From: Clitopilus passeckerianus
Taxonomy: Eukaryota > Basidiomycota > Agaricomycetes > Agaricales > Entolomataceae
DNA length: 61,626 nucleotides
NCBI GenBank assembly: GCA_944990035.1
Contig: CALYLX010000151.1
Coordinates: 1 to 61,626 of the forward strand
Direction of reading: 5' to 3'
Positions 34,359 through 46,157 of this stretch are shown piece by piece. How positions within the stretch are numbered: the stretch's first letter is position 1; every line of letters starts with the position of its first letter. The position numbers were made by a program, and so were the translations under genes. The notes under the pieces are model-generated. The model made no database searches and was not told where the DNA came from. It worked only from the letters and a program-made list of their open reading frames with translations.

Positions 34359-36250
34359 CTATTTCCCGTGTGATTTCAGATGCTTCGGCATCCCAAGAGC
34401 AATCGTAATCCCCCAAATCGTCAAAGCCATAAGTATATAGAAGACTGCGTTGCCTCCAGCAAGATGCTGTTCTAAGGAGACAGAGAAAAGAGATGAGGCA
34501 AAAGAAGGCGCAACGGATCGCAGGCCCGATCCAACTGCTTGTGACATTCCATTTGTTGAACCGAGTGCTGCTCGACTCGGGGTATTGTCAACAATGAGAA
34601 TTTGACATGCGGCTGCGAGAAGAGGGGGAAGTTTGAGTCAGACTAACGTATGAGTGGGAAGGGTTGGAAACGACATACCATAAGCAGCATTGTTCGATAG
34701 CATGCAGATCAGCTGGATGATAATTATTGTCCAGACCCGTGCATCTGCATAACCTGCCTGACGGGCAAAGTATCCCAAAGCGGGATACAGAGAGAGCACG
34801 ATGAAGTAGCTCGTAAACGAGACCAGCACCATCTTCGAAGGCCCGATCCAACGAAGGGCAGGTCCAAGGAAGGATGCTTGAAGGATGGCATTGAGGATTC
34901 CCCAAACACCCAAGATGATACCAATGCGATACGCATCAAATCCTACTCCTCCGAGCGTGGTAGAGGTCGAGAATACCAGAGGCAGAAGAACAGCCTCGCA
35001 CATGTCGATGAAGGCCAGGAATCCGTAGACCTGTAATGGCTTCAAAACCTGTGGTATGAGGAGGTCCCTGAATGGAGGAGGTTTCTCGTCATCTTTCTGA
35101 GCTTCGGCCGAGCGCTCGTCCAAGATGTTCTCCAAATCCAAGCCAGTAGTGCCGTAGTTGGATGTCGTTTGTTCGGTCAAGATTGGTGTAGCAGAGCCGG
35201 AGCTTGATGATGAATTCGACTGTGAGCGAGTCGCTTTCTCTTTCTGGCGGCGGATGGCAGAGGAAGAGTCTACCAGGGACAACATCAGTGTTGGAATTCA
35301 AAGTGATCGCGAATATTCTTACCTCTTTTAGTGCTACAGCTGAAATGCCGGCCGAGAAGAAAGCGATCAGAGCAGCGGTCGCACAAGGCAGGAAATAAGG
35401 ATGGTCGAGGAAGAACGAAATCCTGCCGAAGGCGGCAGGCCATCGCTCAGCTGGACTAGCCAAAATCCCTCCGATAATGGGTCTAAGAAGAGTGCCATCA
35501 GTAAACATGAGGATACTGACCAAGGAAGAGGTGTGCGTACCCCAATGTTGAACCAGTGCTCCACATCAGAGGGATTATAGCGTAGGCATCCGCAAGGTTC
35601 GTATGATCAGAGATCTAATAACGGCCTGAGTACGTATTTCAGCGGAACCGACGGAAGCTTCTACGAACCTCAACAAGGACAGTTTTGGATACGCCTGGAG
35701 GAGGAAAATTGGTCGGTCAATCAAGTCATCTTTGAAGCGGGATACGCCGTACCGATGTTTCCATTGAAGACACCCTGCATGCATCTGAACACCACGAGCA
35801 TCCAGAACGATTTCGAGAGACCGAACATGGTCATGGCAAATCCAAGTCCAAGAGGTCCCAATAAAAGAACGGGTTTGCGACCAACATAGTCAGATAGCCG
35901 GCCCCAGTGAAAGACAGTCAAGGCTTCTGCCAGGAAGAACACAGATTCCTATCAGAAAATATCGTGTCAGTTACAAAGTTCGACGTTTTAAAGGCAGGAG
36001 GCATACGATCACTCCAGCATAATATCCTGTCCGTCGTTCATCGCCCTTCGTAATTCCTGTGCTTCGTACGAACTGGTTGACGAAGGGGTATATAACAGTT
36101 GCGGTCACAGGCTCGGCGAATGGATGAGAAAAACAATAAACAATTGCAATTTTGGCAGAGGAGTGCGTTTTGAGGCTTCAAAGGCGTCGTTTCGTTAGTA
36201 TCATTGGCCGTAATCGTTTCTATTTGGTCTCTTTCTTGCGTCTCGGTCAT
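34359..36250 (-). CDS. MFS transporter, DHA1 family, sub-type B (MFS5)
   Basis: Third member of the array. Start MTETQERDQIETITAND at 36250. The first exon is out of frame at two short runs: AAA 36180-36182 (ETTPF/EASKRTPLPKLQL) and AA 36119-36120 (FLIH/FAEPVTATVIYPFVNQFV). One base at each restores identity of layout with MFS4. Motif A GRLSDYVGRKP lies near 35880-35915, CMQGVFNGNIG near 35750-35785, and PIIGGILASPAERWPAAFGR near 35430-35490. The loop is Ser-rich (SQSNSSSSSGSATPIL), and ERSAEAQKDDEKPPPFRDLLIPQVLKP leads into the second half with GGVGFDAYRIGIILGVWG and LRWIGPSKMVL. The last exon contains MSQAVGSGLRSVAPSFASSLFSVSLEQHLAGG, stop at 34359. Substrate unknown; proton-coupled efflux is the usual role of the family. 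Confidence 0.85.
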
Positions 36251-37555
36251 TAAGGATGGAGGAGGTAGGAGGGATCTGAGAAATATTTTCTGGCGTGGAC
36301 GCGTTCCTTAAGTACCTGTTATCCTAAGCGCACCGTGACTCGTTTCGTACGGGGTTCCAATGCCCTCACAAATCATCCTGTTGATTGGTAAAATCTGATC
36401 GCTACCAGTGTCCAGCCACATGGGGATCAGGGCCCGAGTTTATTTTGATAGCGGACTCTTCAGCCCCATTTACACACTCATTTAACCTCTCCCAGGGCTT
36501 CGACCATCCCGTCCGATTTCCTACCAGGAGACTTGGAAGCAATATATTACCTGACGTTCGGCCGACGAAGACTTTGGTGGCTTGACGTTTTTCGCTTCAT
36601 CTGCCTCGTTTTTGGGTCACGATGTGCACTCCACGCTCAGCAGAAGTCGTCCTTCCTGCGATTAGAAATTGGCATCAGAGATCTCGAGTAATGAAGCCAA
36701 GATATAAGTACAGTACTGTAGTGACATCATATCCACGATGGCGTACCGATGGTGCAAGCCAACTCCGGGCCGTTCTGAGCGGGATGGATTTCAATGTTTC
36801 CTACCACCACACTCAGGCCCAATAGTTTCCGCTAATCGTTCGTCGCAATTGGCTTTCCAATCAGATTGATAACTCACCTCACGTTATTCTGGCCGGTGGA
36901 CCTACGACGCTTGGATTAATCATGTTTGTGGACCAGAGGACCACTTGCAGGCGAAGTGAGTTTCTTTGGGATATGACGCACCAATGGGACAATCCAGCTC
37001 TTGTAAATAAGCCATCCTCTCCAAAAAAGCTGCTGAGAAAGGTCCACTTCGTCATTTCATTCTAGGCAGGACGGGTCACCAGGACCTTGCCTGCTTGATT
37101 GGTAAACATAAAGTAGGCAGTATCCACCAAAAGCCGAGAGACGCAAAGGCATCTAAACAATACCATAGCAGATACAGGTCGACATCGTTAGACATTGCCT
37201 CCACCTTGGCGAAAGAACAGCAAATAGATCATGGTAGCTTTAGGCGAAGATCGTTGCTTGTTTGGAAAACTTTGTGAGCCGTGAGAAATAAATGTAATTG
37301 TGATACTTTGAACCTTATCACGCTTGGCTATTATTGACCTGTTTCGCCTCCACCATCTCACTTCAGGCTGTCAACTATGCTTCGCTCTTGAAAACAAGGA
37401 GCTCGGCGGTACTCGTGGCTTTGCGGAGGCTTTCATTGTCTGCTCCATCTCTGGCTATCTCGGTGTTCGTCCGGTGCTTTGTGACTTCGGAGGCTATATT
37501 AAAGCTGAGGCTACGGACTTTCGTCATCTAGTGCTTGCTTTCGACCCCCACCCTC
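36251..37555. promoter_or_regulatory. Divergent intergenic region between MFS5 and F-box 1
   Basis: 1.3 kb separating the start of MFS5 (-) from F-box 1 (+). The longest frames (60-70 codons, plus one overlapping the F-box start in another frame) have no recognisable content. Confidence 0.45.
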
Positions 37556-38743
37556 ATGCATATAATGTCCGATCTTCCTCAGGAGCTAGTCGACGAAATA
37601 GTCTCTCGCCTTCAAGGCGAGAAAAGATCTCTACTCGCATGTTCCCTCATCCATCCAAGATGGACATTCGCCAGCAGGGCACAACTTCTTCAGCACACCG
37701 TTTCCTTTCACTTTCGCGATCAAAATATGGCGGCGGAAGAACGGAGGGCTACTAGTCTAGTCCAATGCTTTTCAACACAGCGGGGTCTTCGCAAATACGC
37801 CAATAGCCTTGATCTGCGCTTCACTTTCTGGCAGCGTACATTCAAATGGCCAAAAGTCATCCCCGCTCTTCTCCATTCTCTCACTCAAATCAAAGATCTT
37901 CGCCTCGCTCTATTCTGTGGGGAGTTCATGCCCAAAGAGTATCAAGATTCCTTCTTTCATCTTCTCACAAGGTCTTCTGTTCGTACATTCACCCTGAAGG
38001 CGATCAATCTACCCAGTATGGCTACGTCATCCTGGTCTTGCAACCTCACACCGGCAATGTTCTCTCTATCATTAGATGGCGTGAGCACTGTCGCACCCGA
38101 AACCCCTATATTTCTGGAAGAGAGCGATTCCTGCCCTTCGAGAAGAGCTATCCCTAAGAAGTTTTCGATGCAAGCCTGCCACGCATCGCTGACCGCCATC
38201 TCAAACTGGCTGTTTTATCCCTCCAGCCCGTTTAACATCGGCCAAATCAGATTCTCCGGAAGTTATCATGTCGCCCTTGATCAACTTCTCCAACTTTCTG
38301 CTCCTAATTTGGAGGTTCTGCGTCTGGAACACACATTTGATGCGCATATAGACGGTAAGTACAGGCTTTTAACATTTGGTGCTTCATCGAATCTTACTCT
38401 AACCTACTTAGGGCCACGTCCTTTGACTCGAACACATGTCAGCCACTTGCCCCATCTGCGTCATCTCACAATAGTGCGAGGGAACATCGGCCCGTTGTTG
38501 GCGGCCATGTTCACGGATCTATTGGTGGACCATTGTCTGAAGACTGTGTGCTTCGAGCAGGCCGTACTTCAAGATTCGGACTTCCCACTGGAGGAGCTTG
38601 ACCAGTTGTTGACCCAACCTTCACTGTTATCGCTTTCCGACGTCCAATTCAAGTACATTCACCAACCGGATAGGGAACGAGTGCAAGGGCTTTTCAGTCG
38701 CCTACCCGAGCTGAGAGCTCGAGGACTATGCAACGCCGCTTAA
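37556..38743 (+). CDS. F-box/LRR-like protein (copy 1)
   Basis: Probable substrate-recognition protein of an SCF ubiquitin ligase, of the type greatly expanded in mushrooms. It begins MHIMSDLPQELVDEIVSRL (ATG 37556 or 37565), a degenerate F-box start, followed by LACSLIHPRWTFASRAQLLQHTVSF. Leucine-rich stretches follow (LLHSLTQIKDLRLALFCGEF; LLQLSAPNLEVLRLEHTFD; LPHLRHLTIVRGNIGPLLAAMF; LEELDQLLTQPSLLSLSDVQF). A 57 nt intron, 38355-38411 (GTAAGT...TTAG), sits inside an open frame and would add 19 codons if kept; splicing gives AHIDGPRPLTRTHV and 376 residues. The end FSRLPELRARGLCNAA matches the end of copy 2. No frame breaks. Confidence 0.7.
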   Translation: MHIMSDLPQELVDEIVSRLQGEKRSLLACSLIHPRWTFASRAQLLQHTVSFHFRDQNMAAEERRATSLVQCFSTQRGLRKYANSLDLRFTFWQRTFKWPKVIPALLHSLTQIKDLRLALFCGEFMPKEYQDSFFHLLTRSSVRTFTLKAINLPSMATSSWSCNLTPAMFSLSLDGVSTVAPETPIFLEESDSCPSRRAIPKKFSMQACHASLTAISNWLFYPSSPFNIGQIRFSGSYHVALDQLLQLSAPNLEVLRLEHTFDAHIDGKYRLLTFGASSNLTLTYLGPRPLTRTHVSHLPHLRHLTIVRGNIGPLLAAMFTDLLVDHCLKTVCFEQAVLQDSDFPLEELDQLLTQPSLLSLSDVQFKYIHQPDRERVQGLFSRLPELRARGLCNAA

Positions 38744-39388
38744 TCTTCCCGTCAGAAGAGTTGGAAAATATCATTTCGTCCGGTGTTTAAAACATTGGAA
38801 GAGCAACCACTTTCCCCTTATATTCCACGAACGAGCCTCTAATATTTACTCTGTTACCGTACACAGAAGTTAATCGATCTACGAATCATTCCCGAAGTAG
38901 GGTTCGTTCCGGAGAAGTGGATGTTTCCGAATGTCTTGTCCAATCATATATATGCTCGCTCAGCAACCCGGATATCGTTCAGTTGTCCAGGAATACGTGC
39001 CAGTACGATGACGAACGTGTGAATGCACAACGAGGTTGTGGCTCTTGGGTTACGGCACCCCAAGTCAGAGCTGGCTTTAGCTCAAATCGTAGCAAGCAGA
39101 CGGAGGCCGTGAGCCGCACAATGCCACATACTAATTGAGTATAGCAACCCTTCCATGGGCAGGAACCAGGCCGTTTCAGAGTCGGAGGTGCTCGGGACTC
39201 GTTCCTGGTGGGGATCTACGACCCACGTTCGTGCTTTGACACCCAAATGTAGCTTAACACACACAGAGATTATCCCACCGATCTAACGTTGTGAATGACC
39301 CTCCATCAAGTCAATTAAATCCGTTGCACATAAGACGAGCGTCTATAAGCTGTTCAAGGGTTGACTCATTCCGCCCTATTCCCCGAGG
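38744..39388. other. Intergenic between F-box copies
   Basis: About 0.65 kb; nothing recognised apart from likely 3' UTR of copy 1 and promoter of copy 2. Confidence 0.45.
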
Positions 39389-40613
39389 ATGAACACCACT
39401 CCCTCAAGAGTTGGTCGACGCCATAATTCAATGCATCTCGGATCCATTGTCCCTCACTTCATGCGCACTCGTGTGTCCGAATTGGACATTTTCGAGCCAA
39501 GCACAACTGCTGCAAAATGGGGTCCGGTTTGACCTCCGAAATTTCACAATCGATACCGTTGAATCCCTTCGTATCTCTCTACGGCTTCACCCACACCTCA
39601 GGCAGCATCTCCACGACGTCGAAATACGAAATGCCGTCCGTCGCATTCCTCCAGAGTGGGGAACTGCTTGGCTGATATCCTCGACCATTCTCAGAAATTG
39701 AGACGGTTGTCACTAAAGACCGTTCGATGGTCGTTCCTCCCATCCAAGCTACAGCAGACCATCTCGAATTCGCTTCAATTACCCAGCTTCCGTTGTCTCG
39801 AGCTCAGGTCTTTCGTCGCGCCTGATTGCAACGCACTTACCAGCCTGCTGAGCCTACCCAAGCATCTCGAGTCCCTCCAGCTGCGGAGCGTCACCTGGTC
39901 AGATTTCGCGGAAAATATCACAGACGTACAAAAACAGGTCACAGAACCTCAATATCTCGAAAGCCTTACAGTAATTACCGCAAGCATGAATGGAATACTT
40001 AGCTGGCTGCTGGCCGAGCAGTCATCCCTTCGCCTCTCTTGCCTTCGGCGCCTCCAATTATCTAATGCCTGCAATCCGTCTTCTTTAACGCAGCTTCTGG
40101 AGCTTACCAGTCCCACACTCGAACATCTCATCCTCGAGCCAATTTATACCTTTCACCGTAAGTGGCCTACATCATGAATGACGATTGGTAACGGAAGCTG
40201 ATATCTGTGGGCGCTTAGAACCGATTGTTGGCCCACACCTCAGTAACCTGCCCCGCCTTCTCCATCTGGAGTTAGCGGGTACATATCGCTTCCTCCTTCC
40301 ATTGATCGAAAACGCATTCACGGCTATAGAGAACCCACATCCGTTAAAGACAGTGAAGATACAAGTCGAGGAGTCCAGTTGCACAGAAGATTGGCGGTCA
40401 GTTGACACACTTCTGAGCCAAAATGCTCTCAAGTCGCTAGATTCAGTCGAGTTTCGCATCTCAACACGATGCATGAGGCAGGGGGAAGTAGGGTTGAAGA
40501 GTTTCTTGGATCAGTTCCCTGCCCTACATGCCAAACGCTTGTGTAGCCTAGCTGTCTATGGGCGCCCCGGCTCGGCAGCGGCAGCAGGAGGGATCAAGGC
40601 GTGTGGGTCATAA
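39389..40613 (+). CDS. F-box/LRR-like protein (copy 2)
   Basis: Tandem paralog of the preceding gene. The core LPQELVDAIIQCI, SCALVCPNWTFSSQAQLLQNGVRFDLR is in frame from about 39400, but the ATG at 39389 is out of phase with it, so either a base is wrong near 39397 or a short first exon is elsewhere. A second frame change falls at GGGG 39658-39661, between RRIPPEW and NCLADILDHSQKLRRLSLK. Leucine-rich units follow (LQLPSFRCLELRSF; LPKHLESLQLRSVTW; LRRLQLSNAC). An intron beginning GTAAGTGGCC near 40158 ends near 40218, before PIVGPHLSNLPRLLHLELAGTYRFL. The end FLDQFPALHAKRLCSLAVYG resembles copy 1, stop at 40613. Function as F-box is inferred from the first 40 residues and from copy 1. Confidence 0.6.
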
Positions 40614-41343
40614 TATCGATTGAATGTCATTGATGAGTCTAGAATCAGAATTCATTGAGCCCTTGTAACAAGTCTGCAACTAGCCTTGGAGAAGAGGAAT
40701 AGACTTGAGACGGTCGTCAAGAAATTATCAGGCGAGGTCTTTCGGCAGGATACTAATACGAGCTTAAACGCTCATGCCGCATCGTGTGACCGCAGTGGGA
40801 GTCCATGGAGTGCATTGGAGCGAGTTTGGGAATCGTTAGAAACGCATCAACTTGGCGGTGCATTGCTTTTACCGACCAAGCGCTGTTTGAAACCGCCATC
40901 ATCACTCATCTTTAGTCTGATGCTCCCAGCTTGACACGTACGCAAGTCGTGCGCCTTTGAGGCTTTCTTGCCACGTATTAGCTACATCTCAGGATACTGG
41001 TATTGAGAATTGCTGGAAAGTTCGTCTGTACTGAACTCCTGAGCTCTCAGTCGTGGAGAGTTCAGCTTGCGACTGATGATGCTGATGACGGTTGTCCCTA
41101 AGGCACTGGTTAGTGCAACCCTCAAACATGTTGGGACTGGCCGATCAGCATCAGAATATGATCTACCAAATTGGTCGTCAAGCTGGGACGAGGTATATAA
41201 GGAGGCCCCCAGCATTCTGGAATCCTTAGCAGTGCTCACATCTCACATCTCGTCGGCCAGGTTGCCACGAGTCCGTTTGTCCCAAGCAGACGTCTTTTTG
41301 TTCCCATAGACGACCTTGGCTGGTATATTCACTCGGACCAAAG
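40614..41343. promoter_or_regulatory. Intergenic region with TATA box of the DPNAP-repeat gene
   Basis: Contains GTATATAAGG at 41193-41202, about 145 bp upstream of the ATG of the secreted repeat protein. No coding signal seen. Confidence 0.5.
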
Positions 41344-43731
41344 ATGATTTCAGCTCGTTCCCTTTTCCTTGTTACTGTGCTGTTCAATGCGGCATCGTCA
41401 TGGGCCGCCCCCGTGAAGTAAGTTCTCAACCTTCTCGAATAGGAAGGCCAATTGATCTCATACTCTCAGGTTCACGAGGGCAACTGTCCCAGAGGTCGCT
41501 CGTTCAGTCGTCGAGCCGGCCTCTGACATTCATGTCCGCATTGTCGACAAGCAAATGTTCCCAAGGGGATCGAGATCACAGACGATCCGTAGATCTCGTC
41601 TTGCCACCGAAGAACCTGGAGCTCTTCGTCGTGCTGTTGAGACTCGTGACACTGAGTCCTCCCAACTCCCACCACGGTCACCACCCCTTCCTCGTGCAGG
41701 AGAGGCAACTGGGCAGGAACAACCCTCCCAGCCACCCACTGTCAGGAAGTACCCCCGCCGCGTATACTACGAACACTACGAGAAACGGTCTGAGGATGCT
41801 GATGCGAAGGTTGAGAAACGTTGTGGCTCCTGCGGTAAAGGAACTAAGGAAGAGGCCCCTGTGCCTCCTGCAGATCCCCAGGATCCCCCTTCCTGCCCTG
41901 CACCCTCGAATCCCGACGGTAACGATGGTCCTCCTTCCCCTGATTCACCACCGGATGCTCCCGACTCTACTGTTCCCGAAGACGGCCCTCAAAGCCCTCT
42001 AGGTGGAAAGCCCACGGACCCTCCGTCGGACCCTACCGATCCAGCAGACCCCAACGCGCCTCCCAAGGATGATCCCAACGCACCCACTGATCCTGACTCG
42101 CCTCCAAGCGACCCCAACGCCCCACAGGATCCTAATGCGCCTGCTGATCCCAACGCACCTCCCTCTGACCCTAATGCGCCTCCCAGTGATCCTAATGCTC
42201 CTCAGGATCCCGACGCACCAGCGGACCCTAATGCGCCAGCTGATCCTAACGCACCCGCTGACCCCAATGCACCTGCAGACCCCAATGCGCCCGCTGATCC
42301 CGATGCGCCTGCGGACGATGCACCCGCCGATCCTAATGCTCCTAGTGATCCCAATGCACCGTCAGACCCCAACGCACCTCCCAGCGACCCTTCGTCACCT
42401 AGCGACCCCGACGCTCCCAAGGATGATGCACCCTCGTGTCCCGCGCCTGGAAAGTCTGACCCAAGCAAAGACGATCCAAACGCACCGCCGAGTGATCCTC
42501 AGGGGCCAACAGACCCTCAACCCCCTGCCGACCCCAATGCACCTCCCAGTGACGACCCTCAGTCGCCTCCTAGTGATCCAGAGACTCCCCCTGGCCCGGA
42601 TGGTCCTAATGACCCCGCCAACCCACCAAGTAGTGATCCTGATGCCCCCACCGATCCGAACTCGCCTCCTAAGGATGACCCTAATGCACCTGCTGATCCT
42701 AACGCGCCGGCAGACCCTAATGCCCCCGCGGACCCAAATGCACCCCCAAGTGACCCAAGCAAACCATCAGACGACAATCCTACCGACCCTCCCAAGGACG
42801 ATCCGCAGAACCCTGCAGACCCCAATGCTCCTTCGGACGGCAAGCCTGATGACAAGCCCGAGGATCCTTCTGCACCTTCCGACCCGAGTTCGCCGCCAAG
42901 TGATCCAAATGCGCCCCTAGCGATCCCAATGCTCCGCCGAAAGATGATCCCAATGCTCCTCCCAAGGACGATCCAAATGCGCCTCAAGATCCTAATTCCC
43001 CGCCGAAGGATGATCCTAACGCGCCTCCCAATGCGCGACCCCAACGCAAAGGATGATCCTAATGCACCTGCAGACCCCGACGCCCCTCCCAAGGACGATC
43101 CCAATGCGCCTGCAGATCCCAATGCACCTCCGAAGGACGATCCAAACGCGCCTCCGGGTGATCCCAACTCCCCACCTAGCGACCCGAATGCTCCTCCCAA
43201 GGACGATCCAAATTCGCCGCCAGATCCCAATGCGCCTGCTGACCCAAGCAAGCCACCACCCACTGGGGACCCCAACGCGCCCACAGACCCGAACTCGCCA
43301 CCGAGTTCACCAACGGACCCTTCGCAGCCCACAGATCCATCTTCCCCGGACGACCCATCCAAACCCACAGATCCTAACGCGCCCACCGATCCCAACGACC
43401 CGAATGCACCAGCAGACCCTAACAAGCCTGCAGATCCAAATTCGCCTGAGCAGCCTGATCCTACTTCTACTCAGCCTCCAGATCCTAGTACGACGTCGAC
43501 TGCCCCAGATGGAACTGGTACCGGCGACGGCAACCCAGATGGACCTCAAATCCAGATGGCAAGCCCGCTGATCCTAGGACTTCACCCACGAGCAATCCTG
43601 GTGAAGATGCGCCACCGTCTCGTCGGAATTATCGACCACGCGCGCATGGTGGTGAATACTTCAAGCGGTCTCCTCTCCATACAGCACCGAACATTGTGTT
43701 TAGGAGAGATGCGACCTTTTCGATGGCATAA
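41344..43731 (+). CDS. Secreted Asp/Pro/Asn/Ala repeat protein
   Basis: Exon 1, 41344-41417, encodes a signal peptide (MISARSLFLVTVLFNAASSWA) and is joined through a 52 nt intron to an exon starting at 41470. A basic pre-region contains dibasic sites (RKYPRRVYYEHYEKRSED, AKVEKRCGSCGKG), possible Kex2 cleavage points. From about 41860 to 43500 the protein is built of DPNAP-type units, often A-D-P-N-A-P or P-x-D-P-N-A-P, with KDDPNAP variants; six hexads in a row lie at about 42226-42310. Frame slips at CCCC 42914-42917 and returns near 43035, leaving about 40 residues of wrong-frame sequence, and slips again at AAA 43548-43550. With one base added there the protein ends RRNYRPRAHGGEYFKRSPLHTAPNIVFRRDATFSMA at TAA 43729-43731. 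Probably an extended, acidic wall or extracellular protein. No family name known to me. Confidence 0.75.
41860..43500 (+). repeat. Coding minisatellite, 15-18 nt units (DPNAP)
   Basis: Units of the form GAYCCYAAYGCNCCN with spacer codons are repeated dozens of times. Third positions vary freely while the peptide stays constant, which shows selection on the peptide. The repeat also opens long meaningless frames on the other strand. Confidence 0.85.
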
Positions 43732-44401
43732 TTGTTTTCTTAGTACGAGTAGTCTACGTGATTCGTCTGTAATAAATAATATGACTCCTGAGGACTGGAT
43801 TCTTCAGGAGGAATATACTCATAAAAATTTCTTTCGGTGTGAACAATTGGAAGTCGACAAGGAATCTTTTCAGAGGAATTTATTCGTACCATGATGACAC
43901 AAACATCGAGAATAACAATATGGATCGCTGTCAACAACATATACATACATTCTTCACGGAGCGAGTTCTTGCATTTGCAAGGTATCGAGTTACTTATTTA
44001 CTCATAACGGTCCGTATATGTATGTAGGTCCTCGCTCGCGGCGACTAGTATCGATTTAGAGGCATCCCCTGGATTCCTGGAAGGTATAAGTTACCACAAG
44101 GAAATGTCCTTGTCAAGGACACGCCTAATAGCAGTGGAACGAGGCTTCCCCGACCTCGCCTGTCCCTTTCGCACCAAGTTATCTAAGCTCTGCTGAGACG
44201 ATAGATCAACACGAACCTTCGGACGCAATGCCTCGTCAAAGTGCAGCAGAAGGTGCAACAGCGTTCACAGCAGAGCATCATCCAGATGCAGCCACTGAAT
44301 ATTTCGCAATGAGTGAACGCTACCAGAATACATAGCTTCAAAACATACCATAGATTTATGACGAGCACTTGTACAGATGCCCAGCAACTAGTATATGGCG
44401 C
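43732..44401. other. Intergenic between convergent genes, no gene seen
   Basis: 3' regions of the repeat protein (+) and the DUF4604 gene (-). AT-rich with no recognised element. Confidence 0.5.
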
Positions 44402-45053
44402 CTAGGCGTCGTCACCGAAAGATAGTAGCGTCTTCTTCTCCTTCTTAGGCTTCTTCTTTTGAGGCGCAGACTTGGAGTCCTTGGCATCTTTGTCGAGGCC
44501 TCCAATAGCCTTCCTTTTCGCACCCTTCTTAGTCGAAGCGCCCCCAGAAGAGAACGAGAGACCCTGGGTTTTCGTCTTGTCCGAAGCACCTTTCTCTCCT
44601 GCCTTAGTAGACGAAGCCTCGTTTTCTGTTGCTTCGTCCTTCTCAGGAAGGGTGGAAGACCTTTTCTAACGCACAATCTCAGTATTCAGTTTCCGAATGT
44701 CAGAATGAAATATTTGTACCCTTCCTCCTGATATTCTCGGCCTCCCTCTCCGTCAGATGCTTTCCCTCCTTCAACACCACAACCTGCGGCTTCTCATCAT
44801 CTCCATCCTCGTCCTCACTCCCTTTATCTCCCTCAGGCCTCTCAGGTATAGCTGGTCGCTCTCTAGGCCTCTTGGGTATCGGTGGTCTCCCAGAGCCATC
44901 ATACTCCCATTCGTCCTCCTCCTCGTCCTCCTCTGGTTCATTCGGGATGCCAGCCATCTGGTTCTTGAGCTTTTGGAGGAAGTTAGGGGTGGAGGAGCTG
45001 TATGCAAGTTTGGAGGAAAGTTGTTGTCGTGTTGGCTCTTTGCTGGAGGACAT
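44402..45053 (-). CDS. DUF4604 (KIAA1143-like) protein
   Basis: Small nuclear-type protein of unknown role found across eukaryotes. Start MSSSKEPTRQQLSSKLAYSS at 45053, with the typical PNFLQKLKNQMAG core, an acidic run (EPEEDEEEDEWEYDGSGRPPIPKRP) and VVVLKEGKHLTEREAENIRRK. An intron starting GTACAAATATT near 44718 ends TTAG near 44668. The second exon reads KGLPP, then LPEKDEATENEASSTKAGEKG in a different frame; a missing base at GGG 44650-44652 explains this. The C-terminus KRKAIGGLDKDAKDSKSAPQKKKPKKEKKTLLSFGDDA is lysine-rich, a likely nuclear localisation signal; stop at 44402-44404. Splice phase at the intron is one base off as well, so the junction needs transcript data. Confidence 0.7.
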
Positions 45054-46157
45054 GGTGGCTGTTGGGAGGAAAGCGAGTGCTGGAGATCAAATGCGCCTGG
45101 CTGCATTCGCGTTCATCGCAAATCAGAATAATTCAAAAGGCTTTTACACCTCCCACGTACTACACATCAGCCCTGTATATTCACGGAAAGTGTGCATTCT
45201 CGAAGTCCAGATAGAAATCTCCATGCGCCATATAATTCGGACCTCACCCATTGAGTTAGGCTGAAAGTTATTAGCCTCCGTCATGACATGCGTTGCAACT
45301 ACGACCCGTTCCAAAGGAAACATTCTTAGAGATATGCCGTTTCGGATTTACGTCGGACCTGCGTATAAATGCTAATACATCTCGTTTGTGGAATGTTTGT
45401 GGATGTGCAGAGGTTCCGTTTTCGGGGGATCTCGAGATTGTTGAACATTGGTGGCTTTTCGTCACAAGTTCAATGGCCATGAGGAGCGACTTTCAGTAAA
45501 TCAGGGCCTCAGTCATTAATCTTGCCCTGCTGTCGTCTTATCCTCGATTCAAGGTCTAAATATATGGATGTCCAAGCTTTCATTTCTCTCTGGATCGCGA
45601 CTGCCGAAATCACATTTCGAAGTCCGGAAGAGCACAGATTACCGTGGTTACAGGGCTCGGGCCGGTTTTCTGTCTGCGAACTCAGAGAACTGCAAGCTTG
45701 ACCTCTGTGCTAAAACATCTTATCTCCATGTTTTCCACTACTATCATGCTTGCTTTGGACACTATGACTATCTCTGTCCTGTTCGCTCGTGGGATGATAG
45801 AGAGCCCCAATTGCAGCAGTCGTCTTTGGCAGATTTCATTAGACTCAGGAGTCGGGCATTTTTCTGATTGCTGTGTAATCGGATTCTCATTTTTGCCCCG
45901 TTTATCCCCCTCTCCTCGCCTCCCTCAAATGCACACTAACCACTCGCCTTCTCCACTTGATAGCACGCGTCTTTATGACTCTGCGTCTTTAGCGATGACT
46001 AATCTAGGGCACATCTTTACGGCGGCACGACCGTGATCTTTATATTTAAGAACATCGTCCCTGTCAACTCGAATGCCGAACCCTCTTTTTTCCTCGCGGT
46101 TTCGCGATAAAACTTTCCAATACTTCGTGCAGTTGAGGTTCAGCCTGCTGAAGAGTT
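45054..46157. promoter_or_regulatory. Divergent intergenic region between the DUF4604 gene and MFS6
   Basis: 1.1 kb holding both promoters. Pyrimidine-rich tracts occur near 45880-45960. Frames of 70-130 codons on the plus strand lack recognisable features. Confidence 0.4.

Noticed and set aside
29559..36250. MFS3 and MFS5 as pseudogenes
   Set aside because: Each has two single-base losses in or near short homopolymers and is otherwise well conserved. The same kind of loss occurs in housekeeping genes such as VPS39 and SPT2, so sequence error is the better explanation.
42003..42920. 305-codon open frame on the plus strand in another frame of the repeat
   Set aside because: A frame-shifted reading of the same repeat, rich in Met, Thr, Leu and Arg. 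The in-frame peptide is the one kept constant despite variable third bases.
42202..43425. Long Gly/Ser/Leu-rich open frames on the minus strand
   Set aside because: They are the antisense of the DPNAP repeat. The repetitive codons keep stops away on both strands; there is no signal peptide, no splice structure and no plausible start.
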